Shown piece by piece: positions 1-8,046 of a stretch of DNA of 8,428 nucleotides; position 1 is the first letter of the stretch; each line of letters starts with the position of its first letter. This DNA comes from JBHJOF01 sp050330055 (lineage in GTDB: Bacteria > Pseudomonadota > Alphaproteobacteria > Kiloniellales > JAKSDN01). Position numbers and translations under genes: made by a program. Below the pieces are notes generated by a model, which ran no database searches, had not been told where the DNA came from, and saw only the letters and a list, made by a program, of their open reading frames with translations. Location: positions 1-8,428 of the forward strand of contig JBHJOF010000136.1 of the NCBI GenBank assembly GCA_050330055.1, written 5' to 3'.

Positions 1-1
1 C

Positions 2-2320
<2,319 letters not shown>

Positions 2321-2456
2321 CGCAGCCCCTCACCGCCCCCGATTCATCGCGCCCTTGAGCGGAGCGGCGCCGCGCCCTGCCCTGCGCCCTGCATGGGCAT
2401 CCGCCTACCTGAGAAAATCGCCCTGTTATACGCCGTCTCGACTACAGAGACTCATG

Positions 2457-2599
2457 GCCCATCCTTCGAGACGCGTTCTTCGAACGCTCCTCAGGATGAG
2501 GAATGGCGCTCTATATCAATGTCCCACCACCTCATGCTGAGGAGCCGCGAGTCCGCAGGAGCGGGCCTCCGCCCGCAAGCGGCGTCTCGAAGCATGGGC
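2457..2599. repeat. Nested intergenic palindromic repeat, 143 bp
   Basis: The outer arms 2457-2474 and 2582-2599 are inverted copies matching at 17 of 18 positions (core CTTCGAGACGC / GCGTCTCGAAG). Inside, CTCCTCAGGATGAGG (2487-2501) and CCTCATGCTGAGGAG (2530-2544) form a second inverted pair with one mismatch, and each is itself nearly palindromic. Two small hairpins are also present: GCGTTC-TTC-GAACGC (2473-2487) and GCGGGC-CTCC-GCCCGC (2561-2576). I recall similar CTTCGAGACGC...CCTCATnCTGAGGAG repeats between genes of many alphaproteobacteria, but cannot give a formal family name. No transposase is encoded, so it would be a non-autonomous or structural element. The 136 bp between secA and this element show nothing convincing. 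Confidence 0.85.
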
Positions 2600-2732
2600 G
2601 GTCGGTCATGAATATCGGGACCTGGTATTAGACTCGGTTATTCCACGGCGTGGGCGTCGTATGTCCTCCGACGGTCGCCTTACAGGCTAGGCCCCGCATA
2701 TTATTGACATGCAGACAAAACCCTCTCCCTTG

Positions 2733-2741
2733 TGCTAGTAT
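2733..2741 (+). promoter_or_regulatory. Candidate extended -10 promoter of the DUF1097 gene
   Basis: The sequence TG-C-TAGTAT (TG at 2733-2734, hexamer 2736-2741) resembles an extended -10 element and lies about 70 bp before the start codon at 2812. A perfect TTGACA at 2704-2709 is upstream, but the 26-bp spacing is too long to pair with it. The 10-mer CTTGTGCTAG (2729-2738) recurs in the minus-strand region just upstream of accA. No other control site is evident. The assignment is tentative. Confidence 0.4.
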
Positions 2742-2811
2742 TCGTTGCCCGCAGAGGTGCTTCGGCAACACATCCCTGACAAAAAACCAAGCAATTAAGG
2801 GGGAGAAACCC

Positions 2812-3351
2812 ATGCCACAGCTCGTTGCGCTTTCCTTGAGTATCGGTGTCCTGGGCGGCATTTGGGCGTTTCTCGCGCTCGGCCCGCTGGCCGGCTTCGT
2901 GCTGGTCTGGGCCGGCTTCGTCGCCTGGGGATGCTACTTCCACAGCGGCGGCAACACCGACGCCCTGGTCAAGACCATCGTCGGCAACATTTATGGCGTC
3001 TTCGTCGCCTGGATCGCGCTGCTCATCATCGTGAACGTCTCGATCGCAGCGCTGGGCGTCATCTGGCCGGCCATCGTCGTGGCCGTCACCGTGTTCTTCC
3101 TGGTCATCGTCGCCTCGGTCGACAAGCTGTCGGTGGTGCCAGCAAACGTCTACGGCTATGCGGCCACGGTCGCCTACTCGCTGCACCACCAGGGAGCGGA
3201 AGGCGCTCCCGGGCCGCTGCAGAGCCTGACCGCGGCCAGCTTCCAGAACCCCCTGGTTCTGTTGATCGTCTCGATGGTGATCGGTGCGCTTTTCGGCTAC
3301 GTCTCGGGGCAGGTCGCCGAAGCCCTGACCAAAAAGGCCAAGTCGGCCTGA
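2812..3351 (+). CDS. DUF1097-like small inner-membrane protein
   Basis: This encodes a 179-residue hydrophobic protein. The ATG at 2812 is chosen over longer in-frame starts because a strong Shine-Dalgarno site, AAGGGGGAG (2797-2805), ends six bases before it. About five membrane segments can be read: residues 4-23, 25-43, 57-77, 79-103 and 146-167. There is a short loop with WGCYFHSGGNTDAL (39-52), a longer loop (about 104-145), and a basic tail, TKKAKSA. The pattern of IGVLGGIWAFLAL, then WAGFVAWGCYFHSGG, then VGNIYGVFVAWIAL fits the DUF1097 family (E. coli YcdZ-like) from memory. That family's function is not established, and no substrate should be inferred. It appears to be a single-gene unit with its own promoter, convergent with accA. 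An AGGCC/GGCCT inverted repeat overlaps its last codons (3335-3349). Confidence 0.85.
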   Translation: MPQLVALSLSIGVLGGIWAFLALGPLAGFVLVWAGFVAWGCYFHSGGNTDALVKTIVGNIYGVFVAWIALLIIVNVSIAALGVIWPAIVVAVTVFFLVIVASVDKLSVVPANVYGYAATVAYSLHHQGAEGAPGPLQSLTAASFQNPLVLLIVSMVIGALFGYVSGQVAEALTKKAKSA

Positions 3352-3389
3352 CGCTGCCTCGGGCCGCACTCCGACTCTCTCCCACCTGA

Positions 3390-3415
3390 CCTCGGGGCGG
3401 CCCCCCGCCCCGAGG
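3390..3415. terminator. GC-rich hairpin between convergent genes
   Basis: CCTCGGGGCGG (3390-3400) and CCGCCCCGAGG (3405-3415) form a perfect 11-bp stem with a CCCC loop. It sits between the 3' ends of the DUF1097 gene (stop at 3351) and accA (stop at 3434-3436), where a shared two-way terminator would be expected. Neither side has a T-tract, so it is not a classical intrinsic terminator. It may block read-through, stabilise transcript ends, or work with Rho. Confidence 0.55.
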
Positions 3416-3433
3416 AGCCACGACTGACCGCTC

Positions 3434-4390
3434 TCAGCCCAGCCCCTTCTGGCCCATCTCCAGGAACTTGTCGCGCCGGCGCTGGCGCAGGGTGGGGCCG
3501 TCCTCGCGGCGCAGCTCGCGCAGGCTGCGCTCGATCACGTCGCCGACCGCGTCGATCGTGGTCTCGCGGCCACGGTGGGCGCCGCCCAGCGGCTCCGGCA
3601 CGACGCCGTCGATCACGCCGAGGGCCAGCAGGTCGGCGGCGGTCAGCTTGAGCGCCTCGGCCGCGGTCTGCGCCTGGTCGGCGCTGCGCCACAGGATCGA
3701 GGCGCAGCCTTCCGGCGAGATCACCGAATAGACCGCGTGCTCCAGCATGTGGACGGAGTTGCCGGCGGCCAGCGCAATGGCGCCGCCCGAGCCGCCCTCG
3801 CCGATGATGACGCTGATCAGCGGCACCTTGATCGAGAGGCAGACGTCGATGCAGGCGGCGATCGCCTCGGCCTGGCCGCGCTCCTCGGCGCCGATGCCGG
3901 GATAGGCGCCCGGCGTATCGACCAGAGTGACGACGGGCAGCTGGAAGCGGTCGGCCACGCGCATCAGACGCTGCGCCTTGCGATAGCCCTCGGGCCGGGC
4001 CATGCCGAAGTTGTGGCGCACGCGGCTCGAGGTGTCGGCGCCCTTCTGGGTGCCGATCACCACGGCGGAGAAGCCGCGCAGGCGGCCGATGCCGCCCATG
4101 ATGGCGGCGTCCTCGGCGTAGAGCCGGTCGCCGGCGAGCGGCGTAAAGTCCTCGACCAGCCGGGCCACGTAGTCCTTCATGTGCGGCCGGTCCGGATGGC
4201 GCGCCACCTGGGTTTTCTGCCAGGGCGTCAGCCTGGCGTAGGTCTGGCGCAGCAGCCGCTCGGCCTTGCCCTGCAGGCGCGCAACCTCTTCCGCGATATT
4301 GATGTCATCGTGGTCCGAGAGGTGGCGCAGCTCCTCGATCTTGCCCTCAAGCTCGGCGATCGGCTTCTCGAAATCCAGGAAGTTGGCCAT
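3434..4390 (-). CDS. accA: Acetyl-CoA carboxylase carboxyltransferase subunit alpha
   Basis: AccA pairs with AccD to form the carboxyltransferase that moves CO2 from carboxybiotin to acetyl-CoA, giving malonyl-CoA, the first committed step of fatty-acid synthesis in the cytoplasm. The 318-residue product matches the usual family length. It starts MANFLDFEKPIAELEGKIEEL, a typical N-terminal helix. Further marks are VDTPGAYPG (157-165), the glycine-rich GEGGSGGA (197-204) that shapes the acyl-CoA/biotin site, and SVISPEGCASILW (222-234). The ATG at 4390 follows a GGGG-containing stretch about six bases upstream. accD is not in the window. The gene lies downstream of xerD and mcl1 on the same strand, but the oppositely oriented riboswitch-thiY unit separates them, so it most likely has its own promoter at about 4415-4427. 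Confidence 0.97.
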   Translation of the reverse strand: MANFLDFEKPIAELEGKIEELRHLSDHDDINIAEEVARLQGKAERLLRQTYARLTPWQKTQVARHPDRPHMKDYVARLVEDFTPLAGDRLYAEDAAIMGGIGRLRGFSAVVIGTQKGADTSSRVRHNFGMARPEGYRKAQRLMRVADRFQLPVVTLVDTPGAYPGIGAEERGQAEAIAACIDVCLSIKVPLISVIIGEGGSGGAIALAAGNSVHMLEHAVYSVISPEGCASILWRSADQAQTAAEALKLTAADLLALGVIDGVVPEPLGGAHRGRETTIDAVGDVIERSLRELRREDGPTLRQRRRDKFLEMGQKGLG

Positions 4391-4414
4391 TCGTGCCCCG
4401 TCAGTTTGGGCGCC

Positions 4415-4427
4415 TCTCTAGCACAAG
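4415..4427 (-). promoter_or_regulatory. Candidate accA promoter (-10 like)
   Basis: Read on the minus strand, the sequence is CTTGTGCTAGAGA. TG-C-TAGAGA fits an extended -10 layout, about 25 bp before the accA ATG, which would give a leader of under 20 bases. The first ten bases, CTTGTGCTAG, are identical to those at the candidate promoter of the DUF1097 gene. No convincing -35 hexamer is seen at 16-18 bp, so confidence is low to moderate. Confidence 0.35.
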
Positions 4428-4503
4428 CGCCCGGCAGTGGCGACGGCTAAGGGCAAGGCCGGGAATGCCGCGAAACCCGCTGCTGGCCCGGTTGGCAGGC
4501 CGG

Positions 4504-4532
4504 TTGACAGGCGGCGACCGGCCGCCCATCAT
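4504..4532 (+). promoter_or_regulatory. Promoter of the TPP riboswitch-thiY transcript
   Basis: A perfect TTGACA (-35, 4504-4509) is followed after 17 bp by CATCAT (-10, 4527-4532), which matches four of six consensus positions. Initiation about seven bases downstream would fall at about 4539, essentially at the first base pairs of riboswitch helix P1 (from 4537). The true start is probably one or two bases earlier than the ideal distance. The position directly before a riboswitch strengthens the call. Confidence 0.6.
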
Positions 4533-4536
4533 CGTC

Positions 4537-4631
4537 CCGTTCCTAGGGGTGCCCTGACCGGGCTGAGATACCGTGGCGCAAGCGCGGTGACCCTTCGAAC
4601 CTGATCCGGGTAATGCCGGCGCAGGGAACGG
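4537..4631 (+). ncRNA. TPP riboswitch (thi-box)
   Basis: This is a complete thiamin-pyrophosphate aptamer. Helix P1 pairs CCGTTCC (4537-4543) with GGAACGG (4625-4631) over 7 bp. The conserved GGGGTGCC (4546-4553) leads into GGGCTGAGA (4560-4568), which contains the pyrimidine-sensing CTGAGA. A P3 arm containing GCGCAAGCGC follows, then ACCCTTCGAACCTGATC (4590-4606), CGGGTAATGCCGGC and GCAGGGA, all matching the thi-box consensus. It precedes a thiamin-precursor binding-protein gene on the same strand, the expected target. Elevated TPP should fold the aptamer and lower expression. A Shine-Dalgarno-masking hairpin downstream suggests control of translation initiation. Confidence 0.97.
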
Positions 4632-4673
4632 AACCGCACGAAGGCCATCCGGCCCACCGTCCCCCAGCCTCCC

Positions 4674-4709
4674 CGGATCTCCATTGGACCGAACGCGATG
4701 GGAGATCCG
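4674..4709 (+). promoter_or_regulatory. Riboswitch expression platform: SD-sequestering hairpin
   Basis: CGGATCTCC (4674-4682) is perfectly complementary to GGAGATCCG (4701-4709): a 9-bp stem with an 18-base loop. The right arm contains GGAG (4701-4704), the only good Shine-Dalgarno site for the ATG at 4714, nine bases downstream. The left arm can instead pair with the aptamer: CGG-ATCTC (4674-4681) with GAGAT-a-CCG (4565-4573), 8 bp around one bulged A, using the conserved CTGAGA region. This gives two exclusive states. Without ligand, the aptamer strand would hold the left arm and leave the SD free. With TPP, the aptamer folds and the SD is masked. The pairings are seen directly; the switching is inferred. 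Confidence 0.7.
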
Positions 4710-4713
4710 CATC

Positions 4714-5685
4714 ATGCAACCACGTCACCGTTCCTTCATTGCAATACCGCTGCGCGCCGCGGCCGCAGCCCTCTTCATCCTTATCGCCGGCCTTCCGCAG
4801 GGCGCCCGGGCCGAGCCGATCACCCTGCTGCTCGACTGGTTCCTCAATCCCGACCACGCGCCCATCGTGGTGGCGCTCGAGCGGGGCTTCTTCGAGGAGG
4901 TCGGGCTCGAGGTCACCCTGATCGAACCGGCCGATCCCAACGACCCGCCCAAGCTGGTCGCCGTCGGCCAGGCCGAGCTCGCCGTCACCTATCAGCCGCA
5001 GCTCCACATCCAGGCCGCGGCCGGCCTGCCGCTGGCGCGCATCGCCACCCTGGTGGCGACGCCGCTCAACACGCTCCTGGTGCTCGACGAGAGTCCGATC
5101 CAGTCGATCGCCGACCTCAAGGGCCGCAAGGTCGGCTACTCGGTCGGCGGCTTCGAGGACGCGCTGCTGCAGGCCATGCTGAAGCCGCACGGGCTTTCGC
5201 TCGGCGACATCCAGCTGATCAACGTCAACTTCTCGCTTAGCCCGGCGCTGCTGTCGGGCCAGGTCGACGCGGTGATCGGCGCCTACCGCAACTTCGAGCT
5301 CAACCAGCTCGAGATCGAAGGCCACAAGGGCCGCGCCTTCTACATCGAGGAAGAGGGCGTGCCGCCCTTTGACGAGCTGGTGATCGTGGCCAACCGCGAC
5401 AAGCTGGACGACCCGCGCCTGCCGCGCTTCGTCACGGCACTGGAGCGCGGCGTGCAGTACTTGATCAACCATCCCGAGGAGTCCTGGGATCTCTTCGTGC
5501 GCCATCGCAAATCGCTCGACGACGAGCTCAACCGCCGCGCCTGGGCCGACAGCCTGCCGCGCTTCGCGCTGCGCCCCGCCGCCCTCGACCGCGCCCGCTA
5601 CGACCGCTTCGCCGACTTCCTGATCGAGCACAAGGTGATCGACAAGGCACCGCCGGTCGAGAGCTACGCGGTGGAGTTGCGATGA
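4714..5685 (+). CDS. thiY: Thiamin-pyrimidine ABC transporter substrate-binding protein (ThiY/NMT1 family)
   Basis: This is a predicted periplasmic binding protein for a thiamin pyrimidine precursor, such as hydroxymethylpyrimidine or formylaminopyrimidine. The 323-residue product starts with a signal peptide: basic MQPRHR, a hydrophobic core (about 8-28) and a likely cut after ARA at 33. The mature protein opens with ITLLLDWFLNPDHAPIVVA, the NMT1/THI5-like signature, followed by VGQAELAVTYQPQL (84-97) and DLKGRKVGYSVGG (134-146), typical of this fold. The ATG at 4714 is preferred over an in-frame TTG at 4684 because of the GGAG at 4701-4704 and because it gives a clean signal peptide. The upstream TPP riboswitch supports the thiamin role strongly. 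No permease or ATPase gene follows: the next features are a hairpin and a convergent gene. The exact ligand cannot be told from sequence. Confidence 0.88.
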   Translation: MQPRHRSFIAIPLRAAAAALFILIAGLPQGARAEPITLLLDWFLNPDHAPIVVALERGFFEEVGLEVTLIEPADPNDPPKLVAVGQAELAVTYQPQLHIQAAAGLPLARIATLVATPLNTLLVLDESPIQSIADLKGRKVGYSVGGFEDALLQAMLKPHGLSLGDIQLINVNFSLSPALLSGQVDAVIGAYRNFELNQLEIEGHKGRAFYIEEEGVPPFDELVIVANRDKLDDPRLPRFVTALERGVQYLINHPEESWDLFVRHRKSLDDELNRRAWADSLPRFALRPAALDRARYDRFADFLIEHKVIDKAPPVESYAVELR

Positions 5686-5717
5686 AAGCAAACCGGGCAA
5701 GAGCCGGTTTCACTTTC
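5684..5717 (+). terminator. Terminator-like hairpin after thiY
   Basis: AAACCGG (5690-5696) pairs with CCGGTTT (5704-5710) around a 7-base loop. The stem is extended outside a small internal loop by GAAAG (5684-5688) with CTTTC (5713-5717). The hairpin begins within the thiY stop codon and ends in a short T-rich stretch, CACTTTCTTG. This fits a weak intrinsic terminator closing a one-gene transcript, and argues against transporter genes being co-transcribed downstream. Confidence 0.6.
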
Positions 5718-5731
5718 TTGCCTTCGGCTGA

Positions 5732-5877
5732 CCCCTCACCCTCCCATCGCTAACGCAATGGGCCCCTCCCTCTCCCCCAAGGGGCGAGGGAGAAGAGGCC
5801 GAGCGCCTAAACCCCTCGCCCCTCCGGGGGAGAGGGAGGGGCCCAAGCGACCACAGGTCGCTTGGGAGGGTGAGGGG
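5732..5877. repeat. Composite nested palindromic element, 146 bp
   Basis: Three layers of perfect inverted repeats are visible. The outer arms CCCCTCACCCTCCCA (5732-5746) and TGGGAGGGTGAGGGG (5863-5877) match over 15 bp. The middle arms 5760-5778 and 5826-5844 match over 19 bp (GGGCCCCTCCCTCTCCCCC and its complement). The inner arms AGGGGCGAGGG (5780-5790) and CCCTCGCCCCT (5813-5823) match over 11 bp, capped by AGGC/GCCT (5796-5808). Side hairpins are CCCATcGC-TAAC-GCaATGGG (5743-5762) and CCCAAGCGACC-ACA-GGTCGCTTGGG (5842-5866). It fills the space between the convergent thiY and mcl1 genes, encodes nothing credible, and resembles CCCTCNCCC intergenic repeats I recall from alphaproteobacteria. 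It may also act as a transcription barrier. Confidence 0.9.
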
Positions 5878-5927
5878 GCGTTTGTGCTGAGATACGCCGA
5901 ACGGACGAGCGCCGCGGCAAATCGCCG

Positions 5928-6908
5928 CTACCCCGCCTTGGCGATCTGCTTGGCTTTCTGGACCATGACCTCGGCCTGCTTGATCGAGGCGATGTCGATC
6001 AGGCGGCCGTCGAGCGAGACCGCGCCCTTGCCTTCCTTCTGCGCCTGCTTCATCGCCTGGAGGATGCGCTTGGCCTTGTCGACCTCGGCCTTGGAGGGGC
6101 TGTTGACCTCGTTGGCGAGTGCGATCTGGCTCGGGTGGATCGCCCACTTGCCCTCGCAGCCGAGCACCGCGGCGCGGTTGGCTTGCGCTACGAAGCCGTC
6201 GGGATCGGAGAAGTCGCCGAAGGGCCCGTCGATCGGGCGCAGGCCGTTGGCGCGGGCGGCCACCACCATGCGCGCCACGGCGTAGTGCCACATGTCGCCC
6301 CAGTGGTACTCGCGCGCCTGGCCGTCCTTCTTGTCGGTCAGGACGCCGTACATCTCGTTCGGGCCGCCGATCACCGTGGTGCGCGCCTTGGTCGAGGCGG
6401 CGTAGTCGGCGACGCCGAAGTGCAGGCTCTCGAGACGCTTGCTGGAGGCAGCGATCTCGTCGACGTTCATCATGCCGAGCGCGGTCTCGATGATCAGCTC
6501 GAAGCCGATCTTCTTCTTGCGGCCGACCGCGTCCTCGCACTGGGTCACCAGCATGTCGACGGCGTAGACGTCGGCGGCGGTGCCGACCTTTGGGATCATG
6601 ATGAGGTCGAGGCGCTCGCCGCCCTGCTCGATGATGTCGACCACGTCGCGGTACATGTAGTGGGTGTCGAGGCCGTTGATGCGGACCGAGAGCGTCTTCG
6701 TGCCCCAGTCGATCTCGTTCAGCGCCTTGATGATGTTCTTGCGCGCCTGCGGCTTGTCATCGGGGGCCACCGCGTCCTCGAGGTCGAGGAAGATGACGTC
6801 CGCGGCCGAGGCCGCCGCCTTCTCGAACAGCTTCGGATTGCTGCCCGGCACCGCCAGCTCGCTGCGGTTCAGGCGCGCCGGCGCCTGCTCGACGATGGTG
6901 AAGCTCAT
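5928..6908 (-). CDS. mcl1: L-malyl-CoA / beta-methylmalyl-CoA lyase (CitE-like superfamily)
   Basis: This is a Mg-dependent C-C lyase of the HpcH/HpaI-CitE superfamily. Known family members reversibly split L-malyl-CoA into acetyl-CoA and glyoxylate, and beta-methylmalyl-CoA into propionyl-CoA and glyoxylate, steps used in the ethylmalonyl-CoA pathway, the serine cycle and the 3-hydroxypropionate cycle. The 326-residue product matches the family length. RSELAVPGSNPKLFEKA (15-31), FLDLEDAV (40-47) and IHPSQI (257-262) are typical. R76 (in SVRING), E141 (FELIIETALG) and D168 (HFGVADYA) fall at the positions I recall for CoA binding and Mg ligation in the Rhodobacter enzyme, and D300 (SLDGRLID) fits the catalytic aspartate near 299. 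The ATG at 6908 follows AAGGGGAGA at a good distance. A malyl-CoA lyase (mclA) or a malyl-CoA thioesterase-like paralog cannot be excluded. Confidence 0.92.
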   Translation of the reverse strand: MSFTIVEQAPARLNRSELAVPGSNPKLFEKAAASAADVIFLDLEDAVAPDDKPQARKNIIKALNEIDWGTKTLSVRINGLDTHYMYRDVVDIIEQGGERLDLIMIPKVGTAADVYAVDMLVTQCEDAVGRKKKIGFELIIETALGMMNVDEIAASSKRLESLHFGVADYAASTKARTTVIGGPNEMYGVLTDKKDGQAREYHWGDMWHYAVARMVVAARANGLRPIDGPFGDFSDPDGFVAQANRAAVLGCEGKWAIHPSQIALANEVNSPSKAEVDKAKRILQAMKQAQKEGKGAVSLDGRLIDIASIKQAEVMVQKAKQIAKAG

Positions 6909-6980
6909 GTCGCTCTCCCCTTGCCTCGGATCCCAGCCGCTGTTTTGTCGGCCACCTTGCCCGGCCCTGGCGGCGGGCGC

Positions 6981-7009
6981 TAGATCGCAAAGCGCAGGGG
7001 CAAAGTCAA
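6981..7009 (-). promoter_or_regulatory. Candidate mcl1 promoter
   Basis: On the minus strand TTGACT (7009 down to 7004) is followed after 17 bp by GATCTA (6986 down to 6981), about 72 bp before the mcl1 ATG. The -35 is good and the -10 is poor. The -35 overlaps the last codons of xerD (stop at 7006-7008). The 97-bp gap between xerD and mcl1 also allows simple co-transcription. Confidence 0.35.
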
Positions 7010-7977
7010 CTGCCGCCCGGGGCGCGCCCTGCAATGGCGCCGCGTTTCTTGCCCCCCGGCGCGGCCAGGGGATGGTGGTCGCTGACCAGCCGGCGCAGCC
7101 GCTCGTTCAGGACGTGGGTGTAGATCTGGGTCGTCGAGATGTCGGCATGGCCCAGCATGAGCTGCACGGCGCGCAGATCGGCGCCGTGGTCGAGCAGATG
7201 GCTGGCGAAGGCGTGACGCAGCACGTGCGGCGAGAGCTTGGCCGGGTCGAGTCCGGCCTCGAGCGCCAGCGCCTTCAGCAGCTGGCCGACCCGGTGCCGG
7301 GTCAGGTGGCCGCCGCTGCCGCGCGAGGGGAAGAGCCAGGGCGAGTCCTGATCTCTGCCTCCCTTGGGCTTGAGGAACCAGCGGCGCTGCGCCAGATAGG
7401 CGGAAAGCGCGGCGCGTGCCGGCTGGCTGAGCGGCACCATGCGCTCCTTGCCGCCCTTGCCCGTCACCATCAGCACCCGCGGATCGCGCGCCGCGGCGGC
7501 GCGCGGCAGGCGAATCAGCTCGCTGACGCGCAGGCCGGTGGCGTAGAGCAGCTCCAGCAGCGCCGTCAGGCGCAGGCCGCGCGGGCTGCCGTCGCCGCGC
7601 GCGATTGCCAGCAGGCGCTCGACCTCGGCCTCGCTCAGGATCTTGGGCAGCGCCCGGCCGAGCCGCGGGCTGTCCACCGAGAGCGCAGGGTTGTCCTCGC
7701 GCAGGCCCTCGGCGAAGAGAAAGCGGTAGAACTGCCGCAAGGCCGAGAGCCGGCGGGCGCTGGTGCGCGGCGCCAGGCCGTCGCGGTCGAGCTTGGCCAG
7801 GTAGTCGCGGATGTCGCGGGCGATCGCTGCTTCCAGTGCGCCTGCCTGGCCGCCTTGGCGCCGCGCCAAGAAGGCGGCGAAATCCTCGAGATCGCGCTCA
7901 TAGGCGTCGACGGTGTTGTCGCTGGCGCCGCGCTCGGCCCGCAGCATCTCGAGAAAGGCGTCCAGATGGCGGCTCAT
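7006..7977 (-). CDS. xerD: Site-specific tyrosine recombinase XerD
   Basis: XerD acts with XerC at the dif site to resolve chromosome dimers at cell division, with FtsK. The 323-residue product has an N-terminal SAM-like core-binding domain (about 1-95, LDAFLEMLRAERGASDNTVDAY) and a C-terminal catalytic domain. All six catalytic positions are present: R150 (ATGLRVSEL), K174 (VTGKGGKERM), H251 and R254 (HVLRHAFASHLL), H277 (LGHADISTTQ) and nucleophile Y286 (IYTHV). The ATG at 7977 is preferred over an upstream in-frame TTG because MSRHLDAFLEML is the usual XerD start, though its ribosome site (GGCGGGGCG) is modest. A Gly/Arg/Lys-rich tail (308-323) is slightly longer than usual. It could be XerC, but the start and motif wording fit XerD better. 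It precedes mcl1 on the same strand. Confidence 0.93.
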   Translation of the reverse strand: MSRHLDAFLEMLRAERGASDNTVDAYERDLEDFAAFLARRQGGQAGALEAAIARDIRDYLAKLDRDGLAPRTSARRLSALRQFYRFLFAEGLREDNPALSVDSPRLGRALPKILSEAEVERLLAIARGDGSPRGLRLTALLELLYATGLRVSELIRLPRAAAARDPRVLMVTGKGGKERMVPLSQPARAALSAYLAQRRWFLKPKGGRDQDSPWLFPSRGSGGHLTRHRVGQLLKALALEAGLDPAKLSPHVLRHAFASHLLDHGADLRAVQLMLGHADISTTQIYTHVLNERLRRLVSDHHPLAAPGGKKRGAIAGRAPGGS

Positions 7978-8046
7978 CGCCCCGCCGCCATGCGGCCAAG
8001 CCAACTGCCGCTTGTCGAACAATCAAAAGTAGACGCTTTGCTCTCG

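Noticed and set aside
2393..2611. 72-residue open frame downstream of secA
   Set aside because: It lies almost wholly in the palindromic repeat; frames across this repeat type are typical false hypothetical proteins, and no ribosome site is seen.
2704..2741. TTGACA (2704) paired with TAGTAT (2736) as a standard promoter
   Set aside because: The spacer is 26 bp, too long for a sigma-70 type promoter; only the extended -10 reading is kept.
2650..2811. Longer N-terminus for the DUF1097 protein from an upstream GTG
   Set aside because: The extension is not membrane-like and runs through the candidate promoter, while the ATG at 2812 has an excellent SD.
3575..4450. 291-residue open frame antisense to accA
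   Set aside because: It is the high-GC shadow of accA: His/Arg/Gly-rich composition, no recognisable domain, and complete overlap with a certain gene.
4684..4713. TTG start giving ten extra residues on ThiY
   Set aside because: No ribosome site precedes it, it lies in the loop of the regulatory hairpin, and it would spoil the signal peptide start.
4543..5700. 385-residue open frame antisense to thiY and the riboswitch
   Set aside because: It is a shadow frame opposite a clear signal-peptide protein, and it runs through the aptamer, which is conserved as RNA.
5710..6540. 276-residue minus-strand frame overlapping mcl1
   Set aside because: It is an out-of-frame reading of mcl1 and the palindrome, dominated by Arg and Gly.
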